Shown in pieces: positions 1 to 6,543 of a stretch of 13,083 bases of DNA; position 1 is the first letter of the stretch; each line of letters begins with the position of its first letter. A program made the position numbers and the translations under genes. This DNA is from Clostridia bacterium. Lineage in GTDB: Bacteria; Bacillota; Clostridia; Oscillospirales; Acutalibacteraceae. The notes under the pieces were generated by a model. The model had not been told where the DNA came from. It saw nothing but the letters and a program-made list of their open reading frames with translations, and ran no database searches. The stretch is taken from the NCBI GenBank assembly GCA_017501865.1, contig JAFVWD010000265.1, positions 1 to 13,083 of the forward strand. The letters are read 5' to 3'.

Positions 1-19
1 AAAAAAGCACAATATATGT

Positions 20-25
20 TATACT
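20..25 (+). promoter_or_regulatory. possible -10 box of the dnaA promoter
   Basis: TATACT matches TATAAT at five of six positions and would give a dnaA leader of roughly 55 bases. Its -35 box would fall at or before the window edge and cannot be checked. The stretch 1-75 is almost all A and T, so such matches arise easily by chance. A perfect TATAAT at 61-66 lies too close to the ribosome site to be the dnaA promoter. Confidence 0.25.
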
Positions 26-89
26 AATTTGGAATATTTATATTTATTTATATATATACTTATAATTGTGAAAATTTGGGGTGAAAAAA

Positions 90-1391
90 GTGGATAATTT
101 ATCCGATTTATGGGCATCTGTTTTAAAAGAATTGGCAAACACCTTACCACAGGTAATATTAGAAGCATGGATTAATCCCTTAGAGCCTGTATCCTTTGAC
201 GGAACAACAGTTGTTTTAAAGACAGACTCATTTAAAAAGAATGTTATTCAAAACAGATTTTTTGATGACATTAAATCTGCATTTGAAAAAATATTATTTT
301 TCTCTGTAGAGGTTATTTTAGAAACAGAAGAAGAAAGCCTTCTTAAATCCGGTACTGAGACAAACGATATTTCCAAAGGCTTTGAATTAACTTTTGACAA
401 ATTTATAGTTGCTCCTACAAACCATTTTGCATACATTGCGGCTAACACAGTAGCACAGAAACCCGGTAGTGTTCATAACCCGTTATTTATTTACGGTAAA
501 TCAGGACTTGGAAAAACTCACCTTCTCAAGGCAATTTATGCAGAGCTTACCACTAACAGACCGGAGCTAAATATTCTTTATACAAATGGTGAGAGCTTTA
601 TGAATGAAATGATTGCTCACATTGCAGAAAAGAATATGAGAGAATTTCATAATAAATTCAGAACACCCGATGTTCTTCTTGTAGATGATATTCAGTTCAT
701 TGAAAATAAGCCTTCCGTTCAGGAAGAATTTTTCTACACCTTTGAAGAACTTATAAGCAGAGGTAAGCAAATTGTTATTTCATCAGATAAGCCTCCTAAA
801 GATATTAAATCTCTTGAGGACCGTCTGAGCAGCCGTTTTATTTCAGGACTCCTTGCAGATATTCAACCTCCTGAAATAGAAACGAGAATAGCAATTATTA
901 AAAAGAAAGCTCAGATTTTAGATATGGAAATTCCCGATGATGTTGTTAAATACATTGCGGAAAAGCTTAAAAACAATGTTCGCCAGCTTGAAGGTGTTGT
1001 TAAAAAGATATATGCACTTTCTTCAATAAATAACAAAACTCCTACAATTGCACTTGCAAATGATGTTATTAAAGACGTTATTTATTATGCACAGCCTACA
1101 GAGGTTACTATAAAAAATATTATTGAGCAGGTTTCAAAAGCTTTTGGTGTTACTCCTGATGATATTCAGTCAAATAAGAAAAAAGCTGAAATAGTAAATG
1201 CTCGTCAGTTTGCAATGTACATTATGCACGAGGTTACACCGCTCACACTTGAAGAAATAGGAAAGCAATTCGGTAACAAAAAGCACTCTACTGTTCTTTA
1301 CTCGTGCGAGGCTGTTGAAGAAAAAATAGAAGAAAGCTCACAGCTTAATGCTATTGTTTCTGAGATAATGAAAAATGTTAAAGAAGAGTAA
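90..1391 (+). CDS. dnaA: chromosomal replication initiator DnaA
   Basis: DnaA is the AAA+ ATPase that binds DnaA boxes, melts oriC and loads the replicative helicase. Numbering from GTG 90 (433 residues, normal for the family), domain I is about 1-75 with a short linker of some 25 residues. The AAA+ core has Walker A GKSGLGKT at 136-143, Walker B VLLVDDIQ at 195-202, sensor I at 228-236 (IVISSDKPP), the arginine-finger segment EDRLSSRF at 243-250 and sensor II near Arg298. Domain IV carries the helix-turn-helix signature at 388-407 (EEIGKQF...KHSTVLYS), which reads the DnaA box. An upstream in-frame GTG at 81 lies inside the ribosome site GGGGTGA (78-84). GTG 90 sits five bases after that site and gives the family-like N-terminus M-D-N-L, so I choose it. 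The gene directly precedes the predicted origin. Confidence 0.97.
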   Translation: MDNLSDLWASVLKELANTLPQVILEAWINPLEPVSFDGTTVVLKTDSFKKNVIQNRFFDDIKSAFEKILFFSVEVILETEEESLLKSGTETNDISKGFELTFDKFIVAPTNHFAYIAANTVAQKPGSVHNPLFIYGKSGLGKTHLLKAIYAELTTNRPELNILYTNGESFMNEMIAHIAEKNMREFHNKFRTPDVLLVDDIQFIENKPSVQEEFFYTFEELISRGKQIVISSDKPPKDIKSLEDRLSSRFISGLLADIQPPEIETRIAIIKKKAQILDMEIPDDVVKYIAEKLKNNVRQLEGVVKKIYALSSINNKTPTIALANDVIKDVIYYAQPTEVTIKNIIEQVSKAFGVTPDDIQSNKKKAEIVNARQFAMYIMHEVTPLTLEEIGKQFGNKKHSTVLYSCEAVEEKIEESSQLNAIVSEIMKNVKEE

Positions 1392-1394
1392 AAG

Positions 1395-1558
1395 TTATCT
1401 ACAAATTAACACTAACTTACAATTTGTTATAAACAAAACTGACAATTAAATTATTTTTGACAGATAATAAACATTTATTGAAAATTTTTCTACATAGGGT
1501 TAAAGCTCATAAATCCTTTAAAATGAACGCGTAAGAAAGTTATAAACAATTCTACACA
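1395..1558 (+). promoter_or_regulatory. cluster of six DnaA-box-like sites
   Basis: Against TTATCCACA I read TTATCTACA at 1395-1403 (8 of 9), TTATAAACA at 1427-1435 (7 of 9), TAATAAACA at 1465-1473 (6 of 9), TTTTCTACA at 1486-1494 (7 of 9), TTATAAACA at 1540-1548 (7 of 9) and TTCTACACA at 1550-1558 (7 of 9). All lie in the same direction. None is a perfect consensus box, and single 7-of-9 matches are expected by chance in AT-rich DNA. The shared direction, the one-base spacing of the last two and their place beside the triplet ladder are what make the cluster convincing. Confidence 0.7.
1457..1485 (+). promoter_or_regulatory. candidate dnaN promoter inside oriC
   Basis: A perfect -35 hexamer TTGACA (1457-1462) is followed after 17 bases by GAAAAT (1480-1485, four of six to TATAAT). 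One DnaA-like box lies between the hexamers and another starts right after the -10. If both are real, DnaA bound at the origin would block this promoter. The weak -10 keeps confidence low. Confidence 0.35.
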
Positions 1559-1590
1559 CCCTACTACTACTTCTATTAATATTTATTATT
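1559..1590 (+). other. DnaA-trio ladder and AT-rich unwinding element
   Basis: Directly after the last DnaA-like box comes CCC, then the triplets CTA CTA CTA CTT CTA TTA (1561-1578), then the all A/T stretch AATATTTATTATT. DnaA-trios are repeated 3'-GAT-type triplets on one strand, on which DnaA extends a filament from the neighbouring box to melt the duplex. In B. subtilis they also sit behind a C-run in the dnaA-dnaN gap. The number of triplets and their register with the box are seen directly; the function follows from the homologous arrangement. Confidence 0.75.
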
Positions 1591-1593
1591 TGC

Positions 1594-1621
1594 TTTGCAA
1601 AACGAAAAATTAAATTTCGTT
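1594..1621. repeat. palindrome and short hairpin before dnaN
   Basis: The 8-base palindrome TTTGCAAA (1594-1601) abuts a perfect 7-bp inverted repeat, AACGAAA (1601-1607) and TTTCGTT (1615-1621), with a 7-base spacer. No T-run follows, so it is a poor terminator. It lies at the far edge of the AT-rich origin segment and could be a protein site or part of the dnaN leader. Confidence 0.45.
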
Positions 1622-1677
1622 CTGTCTCTGTTAAAAATTAAAATCTATTTTTATTTTCTTTATCCGGAGGAAAAATT

Positions 1678-2796
1678 ATGAAAATTACATGTAATACATC
1701 TATCCTTGCAGAAGCTTGTAACATTGTTCAGAGAGGTGTTTCTCAAAAAAGTACAATTCCTGCTACTGAAGGTATCTTTATGCAAGCAAAAAATTCAAGA
1801 CTTACTCTTTCAGGCTATGACCTTGAAGTAGGAATTACTACAGTAATAGATTGCAGTGTTGAAAGTGAAGGAAGCATAGTTCTTAATTCTCACTTACTTT
1901 GTGATATTTTAAGAAGACTTCCTAATGAATTAGTTTCAATTGAAATTGATGAACATAACTTATGTAAAATCCATTCAGGTGACAGTGAATTCTCTCTTAT
2001 AGGTATTCCTGCAGATGATTATCCTGAATTACCTACTGTTTCAGGCGGATTCCCGTTTGTAATCAAAAAATCACTTCTTAAAGAAATGATAAGACAAACA
2101 ATTTTCGCAGTTGCAGTTTCAGATTTGAAACCTGTTCATAAGGGAATTAAATTTGAAGTTACAAATAACAATTTAAGACTTATTTCATGTGACGGCTTCA
2201 GACTTGCTATAAGAAACGAGTCTATTGAGTATGATAACGATGATTTAACATTTATAGTACCTGCAAAAACTCTTGCGGAGGTTACTAAATTAATCGATGA
2301 CAGCGATGAACAAATTACTCTTAATATAGGAAAAAAATATATCCTCTTTGAAATAGGAAATTACAGAATTGTTTCACGTCTTCTTGAAGGAGAATTTTTC
2401 AACTATAAAAATGCAATTCCTTCTGAAAATTCTACTAAAGCAAGAGTAAATGTAAAACAACTTCTTAACAGTGTTGACAGAACATCACTTCTTATAACAA
2501 GTAAAATAAAGAGTCCTATAAGATGTGTTTTTGAAGATAATACCATAAAAATTTCAAGTACTACCTCTTTAGGTGCAGCTAATGATAAGGTTCCTGCTTC
2601 TATAGACGGTAAACGTGTAGAAATAGGCTTTAATAATACTTACCTTACAGATTGTCTTAAAACTGTAGATGTAGATGAAATTAACGTTGAACTTAATGGT
2701 CCTATTTCACCTATTATTATAAAACCACTTGAAGGAGACAGCTTTATTTTCCTTATTATTCCAATGAGATTAAAAAATGAAGCATCTCAGAACTAA
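1678..2796 (+). CDS. dnaN: DNA polymerase III beta sliding clamp
   Basis: DnaN forms the ring-shaped dimer that tethers DNA polymerase III and many repair proteins to DNA. The 372 residues fit three clamp domains of about 120 residues each. Family-like stretches include the FSLIGIPADDYPELP segment near 100-115, the PVHKGIKFE segment near 150, the GFRLA block near 178 and the C-terminal IIPMRL, which forms part of the pocket for clamp-binding peptides. A strong ribosome site GGAGG (1666-1670) lies seven bases before the ATG. The gene follows oriC and starts the main operon, 26 bases ahead of the next gene. Confidence 0.97.
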   Translation: MKITCNTSILAEACNIVQRGVSQKSTIPATEGIFMQAKNSRLTLSGYDLEVGITTVIDCSVESEGSIVLNSHLLCDILRRLPNELVSIEIDEHNLCKIHSGDSEFSLIGIPADDYPELPTVSGGFPFVIKKSLLKEMIRQTIFAVAVSDLKPVHKGIKFEVTNNNLRLISCDGFRLAIRNESIEYDNDDLTFIVPAKTLAEVTKLIDDSDEQITLNIGKKYILFEIGNYRIVSRLLEGEFFNYKNAIPSENSTKARVNVKQLLNSVDRTSLLITSKIKSPIRCVFEDNTIKISSTTSLGAANDKVPASIDGKRVEIGFNNTYLTDCLKTVDVDEINVELNGPISPIIIKPLEGDSFIFLIIPMRLKNEASQN

Positions 2797-2822
2797 TTTT
2801 TACAGGTTGTGAATTTTAAATA

Positions 2823-3062
2823 ATGAAAATAAATGTAAAAGTAGCAAAAAAAGAAGTAAAAGAATTCAAATTAAAGGGTGACTTTATACGTCTTGATGAC
2901 TTACTTAAAAATGTTGGTGTTGTTCAGACCGGAGGTCACGCAAAAATAGAAATTCAGAACGGAATGGCAAAGGTAAACGGTGAGGTTTGCGAAATGCGCG
3001 GTAAAAAGCTCCGTCTGGGTGATGAGGTAGAATACGAAAGAGTAATTTACAAAATTGTTTAA
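2823..3062 (+). CDS. yaaA: S4-domain RNA-binding protein YaaA
   Basis: This is a 79-residue protein with one S4 RNA-binding domain spanning about residues 20-70. The S4 pattern is visible as FIRLDDLLKNVGVVQTGG, then a glycine turn, KVNGEVCEMRGKKL and a closing DEVEY. S4 domains grip structured RNA in ribosomal proteins and RNA-modifying enzymes. Members in this position (B. subtilis YaaA) are thought to act in large-subunit ribosome biogenesis, but the exact role is not shown by the sequence. It sits between dnaN and recF, its usual place, with a weak AGG-type ribosome site near 2804. Confidence 0.92.
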   Translation: MKINVKVAKKEVKEFKLKGDFIRLDDLLKNVGVVQTGGHAKIEIQNGMAKVNGEVCEMRGKKLRLGDEVEYERVIYKIV

Positions 3063-3084
3063 TTTTAAATTTCAGGAATAAATT

Positions 3085-4188
3085 ATGATAATAAACTCAG
3101 TTAATCTGAATAATTTCAGGAATGTTTCAGATATGATTCTTTTACCTGACAGTGAAGTAAATGTAATTTACGGTCAGAATGCTCAGGGTAAAACAAATAT
3201 TCTTGAAGCTATATGGCTTTTTACAGGGTGTAAAAGCTTCAGAGGAAGCAAAGATAGCGAATTTATTAAATTCAATAACGAATTTTCTAAGATTTCTCTT
3301 AATTTTGAAGATAAAATAAGAGAAAAGAAGGCAGAAATTATAATAAGTGATAAAAAAAAGGTTCTTCTTAACGGTGTAGAAAAGAAGAGTACTTCTGATT
3401 TTATAGGTGAGTTTTATGCAGTAATATTTTCCCCCTCTCACCTTTCACTTATTAAAGACGGGCCAAATGTAAGAAGAAAATTTTTAGATACTGCCATATG
3501 TCAGTTAAAACCGAAATATGCCAAAACTCTGAGTGCATACAGAAAAATAATTCTTCAGAGAAATTCTCTTCTTAAGGATATTCAGTACCACAGTGAGCTT
3601 TATGATGTTTTAGACAGCTGGGATGAGCAATTAGCAAAATATTCCGCATTAATTATTAATGACAGAATAAAATACATAAATCTATTAGGAAAGCACAGCG
3701 AGGAAATATATTCCGGTATTTCTGAAAATAAAGAAAAGCTTACTTTAAAATATATTTATGCAGCAGAAAATACTGAGCTTAAGGATGTTAATGATATTTA
3801 TTCTTTTATGCTTGAAAAAATTAAAAGCAGCAGAAATGAGGATATTCTTTTAAAAACAACTTCTGTCGGCCCTCATCGTGATGATATTGAAATAAATATT
3901 GACGGCATAAGTGCAAGAAGCTTCGGCTCGCAGGGGCAGCAGCGTTCCTGTGCATTGGCTTTAAAGCTCGGAGAAAGCGAAATTATAAAAAGTATAACGG
4001 GAGAAAATCCTGTTGCTCTTTTAGATGACGTTATGAGTGAGCTCGATGAAAAAAGACAGGATTACGTTTTAAATCATATTAAAGAAAGACAGGTTTTCCT
4101 GACCTGTTGTGATCCTTCTCAGGTTTTAAGGCTTTGTAAAGGAAAATCCTTTTTAATAGAAAACGGTAATTTAAAAGAAGAAAAATAA
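3085..4188 (+). CDS. recF: DNA replication and repair protein RecF
   Basis: RecF is an SMC/ABC-type ATPase that binds single-strand/double-strand DNA junctions at gaps and, with RecO and RecR, loads RecA. The 367 residues show Walker A GQNAQGKT at 30-37, the conserved VGPHRDD block at 261-267, the ABC signature FGSQGQQR at 280-287 and Walker B VALLDDVMSELD at 310-321, whose acidic residues serve ATP hydrolysis. These match the standard family layout and length. The ATG opens with the typical MIINSVNLNNFRN. It is cytoplasmic and transcribed with dnaN and yaaA. The ribosome site is weak (CAGGAA near 3073). Confidence 0.96.
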   Translation: MIINSVNLNNFRNVSDMILLPDSEVNVIYGQNAQGKTNILEAIWLFTGCKSFRGSKDSEFIKFNNEFSKISLNFEDKIREKKAEIIISDKKKVLLNGVEKKSTSDFIGEFYAVIFSPSHLSLIKDGPNVRRKFLDTAICQLKPKYAKTLSAYRKIILQRNSLLKDIQYHSELYDVLDSWDEQLAKYSALIINDRIKYINLLGKHSEEIYSGISENKEKLTLKYIYAAENTELKDVNDIYSFMLEKIKSSRNEDILLKTTSVGPHRDDIEINIDGISARSFGSQGQQRSCALALKLGESEIIKSITGENPVALLDDVMSELDEKRQDYVLNHIKERQVFLTCCDPSQVLRLCKGKSFLIENGNLKEEK

Positions 4189-4203
4189 AAAAGGAAAAAT
4201 TTT

Positions 4204-4467
4204 ATGTATATTCATATCGGACAAGATACTGTTATAATAGATGAAGAAGTAATAGGTATTTTTGATATGGAAAATACCACTGTTATGAAAAGTACAGTTG
4301 ATTATTTGAATACAGCAGAAAAAAACGGAATTGTAAATAATGTTGCTCCGTTTGAATTGCCTAAATCCTTTGTTGTAACAAATACAAAAAAGGGGAAGAA
4401 AATTCATATTTCGCCTGTTTCTGTAGGAACAATTTTAAAAAGAACGGAAAATAAAATTCCTACATAA
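4204..4467 (+). CDS. remB: RemB, DUF370 DNA-binding regulator
   Basis: An 87-residue protein of the DUF370/RemA family, matching B. subtilis RemB (YaaB) in size and in its place between recF and gyrB. Family marks are the opening MYIHIG, the IGIFD segment near 17-21 and the C-terminal PVSVGTILKR. RemA-type proteins form DNA-binding rings and activate matrix and osmoprotection genes in Bacillus. RemB is a less-studied paralogue, so a regulatory DNA-binding role is likely but its targets here are unknown. An AAGGAAAA ribosome site precedes the ATG. The roughly 40-base gap before gyrB is AT-rich and shows no convincing promoter. Confidence 0.88.
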   Translation: MYIHIGQDTVIIDEEVIGIFDMENTTVMKSTVDYLNTAEKNGIVNNVAPFELPKSFVVTNTKKGKKIHISPVSVGTILKRTENKIPT

Positions 4468-4511
4468 TTAACTTTTATATATATACACTTAAAAATACGG
4501 AGGTTATGGTT

Positions 4512-6512
4512 TTGGAAGAAACAAATGTAAAAACCGAAGCAGAATTAAAAGAGGAAGAATTAGAACAAGCAGTTGTATTGGAAGAAAGTAATATTGACAC
4601 AGTTGTTACTGAAAAATATGACGCAAGTGCTATTCAGGTTCTTGAAGGACTTGAAGCTGTAAGAAAAAGACCTGGTATGTACATAGGTTCAACCGGTCCT
4701 AAGGGTCTTCATCACCTTGTTTATGAAATTGTGGACAACTCTATAGATGAGGCTTTAGCAGGGTTTTGTACAGATATTGATGTAGAGATTTTACCCGGTG
4801 ATGTAATTACCGTGCGAGATAACGGCCGTGGTATTCCTGTAGGAATAAATGAACAGCAAGGCTTGCCTGCTGTTACGGTTGTTCTTACCGTTCTTCATGC
4901 CGGCGGTAAATTCGGCGGAAGCGGTTATAAAGTTTCAGGTGGTCTTCACGGTGTTGGTTCATCTGTTGTTAATGCCCTTTCAGAATGGTTTGAAGTAGAG
5001 GTTTCTCAGGACGGTCACGTTCATTATCAACGTTTTGAAAGAGGTAACCCTACTTGCGACCTTAAAATTATAGGTGATACAGATAAAACAGGTACATTAA
5101 TAAGATTTAAAGCAGATCCTGAAGTATTTACCGAAACAACTGTTTATGAATTTGAGGTTCTTGAAAGAAGATTAAGAGAACAGGCATTCTTAAATGCAGG
5201 GCTTTCAATTTCTCTTACAGATAAAAGAAATCTTGATGAAGAAAGAGCAGAGGTTTATTGTTACGAAGGCGGTATTTCTTCATTTGTTGATTTTGAAACA
5301 AAAAAGAGAGGCTTAACAGCTCTTCACGAAGAGCCTATTCATTTTTCTGCAGTCAGCGGTGACAGAGAGGCTAATATTGCTCTTATGTACAACGACAGCT
5401 ATAATGAATTACTTTTAAGCTTCGCAAATAACGTAAGAACTATTGACGGCGGTACTCACGAAACAGGCTTTAAGACTGCACTTACAAGAGTATTTAATGA
5501 TTACGGTAAAAAATACAATCTTTTAAAGGATAACGACAAAAAGCTTTCAGGTGAAGATGTAAGAGAAGGTCTTACAGCAGTAATAAGTGTTAAGCTTACT
5601 GAGGCACAGTTTGAAGGCCAGACAAAGGGTAAATTAGGTAATACAGATATTACTCCTATAGTTTCAAAATGTGTTTATGAGAAGCTTATGACATATTTTG
5701 AAGAAAACCCTTCAGTTGCAAAAGAAATTTTCTCAAAAGCGCTTGATGCTTCAAGAGCAAGAGAGGCTGCAAGAAAAGCAAGAGATAATGCAAGAAGAAA
5801 ATCAGTTCTTGAAAGCAACTCTCTTCCGGGTAAGCTTGCAGACTGCATTGAAAAAGACTCATCTAAAACTGAAATCTACATAGTAGAGGGTGACTCTGCG
5901 GGTGGTTCAGCAAAAATGGGTCGTGACAGAATGATTCAGGCAATTCTCCCTCTTTGGGGTAAAATGCTTAACGTAGAAAAGGCAAGAGTTGACAAGGTTA
6001 TAGGCAATGATAAATTAACTCCTGTTGTTCTTGCTCTGGGTACAGGTATTGGCGAAGAATTTGATATTTCAAAGCTTCGTTATGATAAAATTATTATTAT
6101 GGCCGATGCCGACGTCGACGGTGCTCACATAAGAACACTTCTTCTTACATTCTTCTTCAGATATATGAGAGAATTAATAGAAGACGGTCACATTTATTTA
6201 GCACAGCCGCCTCTTTACAGATTAAGTAAGGGTAACAAGCATCACTATGCATATTCAGATGCTGAACGCGATGAAATTATGGCAGACGGTACAAACTATG
6301 CAATTCAACGTTACAAGGGTCTTGGTGAAATGGACCCGGAGCAGCTTTGGGAAACTACTATGAATCCTGAAACACGTCTTATGCTCCGTGTAACTCTTGA
6401 GGATGCAGAGGAAGCAGATGAAACCTTTTCAATTCTTATGGGTGATAAGGTAGAACCAAGAAGAGAATTTATTGAGAAAAACGCAAAGTATGTTAAAAAT
6501 CTTGACGTTTAA
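4512..6512 (+). CDS. gyrB: DNA gyrase subunit B
   Basis: GyrB is the ATPase and metal-binding half of gyrase, which adds negative supercoils ahead of the fork. Numbered from TTG 4512 (666 residues), an acidic N-terminal extension of about 35 residues precedes the GHKL ATPase: EIVDN with catalytic Glu72 and Asn76, DNGRGIP near 103, and the GGLHGVGSS lid near 143. The transducer domain follows, then TOPRIM with EGDSAGG from Glu459 and ADADVDGAH at 531-539, ending in RYKGLGEMDPEQLW. Start choice: GGAGG (4499-4503) is only two bases from ATG 4506 but eight from in-frame TTG 4512, so TTG is favoured; ATG 4506 would add two residues. Odd points: Trp482 sits where E. coli has Lys447 and B. subtilis has Arg, and Met469 replaces the usual Gln. 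Asp461 (E. coli Asp426) is kept. Confidence 0.96.
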   Translation: MEETNVKTEAELKEEELEQAVVLEESNIDTVVTEKYDASAIQVLEGLEAVRKRPGMYIGSTGPKGLHHLVYEIVDNSIDEALAGFCTDIDVEILPGDVITVRDNGRGIPVGINEQQGLPAVTVVLTVLHAGGKFGGSGYKVSGGLHGVGSSVVNALSEWFEVEVSQDGHVHYQRFERGNPTCDLKIIGDTDKTGTLIRFKADPEVFTETTVYEFEVLERRLREQAFLNAGLSISLTDKRNLDEERAEVYCYEGGISSFVDFETKKRGLTALHEEPIHFSAVSGDREANIALMYNDSYNELLLSFANNVRTIDGGTHETGFKTALTRVFNDYGKKYNLLKDNDKKLSGEDVREGLTAVISVKLTEAQFEGQTKGKLGNTDITPIVSKCVYEKLMTYFEENPSVAKEIFSKALDASRAREAARKARDNARRKSVLESNSLPGKLADCIEKDSSKTEIYIVEGDSAGGSAKMGRDRMIQAILPLWGKMLNVEKARVDKVIGNDKLTPVVLALGTGIGEEFDISKLRYDKIIIMADADVDGAHIRTLLLTFFFRYMRELIEDGHIYLAQPPLYRLSKGNKHHYAYSDAERDEIMADGTNYAIQRYKGLGEMDPEQLWETTMNPETRLMLRVTLEDAEEADETFSILMGDKVEPRREFIEKNAKYVKNLDV

Positions 6513-6520
6513 TTTAAAAT

Positions 6521-6543
6521 AAGGAAGTATTTATAAAAGGATG
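6521..6543 (+). promoter_or_regulatory. gyrA translation-start region lacking a valid in-frame start codon
   Basis: A good ribosome site AAGGAAG (6521-6527) is followed after nine bases by AAG (6537-6539), in frame with gyrA and exactly where ATG would be expected. The only ATG nearby, 6541-6543, is in another frame and reaches a stop after one more codon. An in-frame stop TAA lies at 6534-6536. No ATG, GTG or TTG occurs in the gyrA frame between this stop and 6675. Confidence 0.7.

Larger units (their letters stand above)
1392..1677. other. oriC: predicted chromosomal replication origin (oriC)
   Basis: This 286-bp gap between dnaA and dnaN has no gene. It contains, in order, six DnaA-box-like 9-mers facing the same way, a C-run, a ladder of CTA/CTT triplets, an AT-rich stretch, a short hairpin and the dnaN ribosome site. 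The same arrangement (boxes, GC cluster, DnaA-trios, AT-rich unwinding element) is established for the Bacillus subtilis dnaA-dnaN gap. A second box cluster upstream of dnaA, as in B. subtilis, may exist but would lie outside the window. All genes seen face away from this point in the dnaN-ward direction. Confidence 0.85.

Noticed and set aside
61..66. Perfect TATAAT as the dnaA -10 box
   Set aside because: Transcription would start near 73, leaving only a few bases before the ribosome site at 78-84, and no fitting -35 is seen at the proper distance.
1601..1621. Inverted repeat as a terminator between dnaA and dnaN
   Set aside because: The stem is only 7 bp, AT-rich, and is not followed by a T-run.
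4468..4505. Separate gyrB promoter in the remB-gyrB gap
   Set aside because: AT-rich hexamers are present, but no -35/-10 pair with good spacing can be supported.
5698..5883. 61-codon plus-strand frame inside gyrB
   Set aside because: It is Lys/Gln-rich, lies wholly within the conserved gyrB coding frame, and has no ribosome site.
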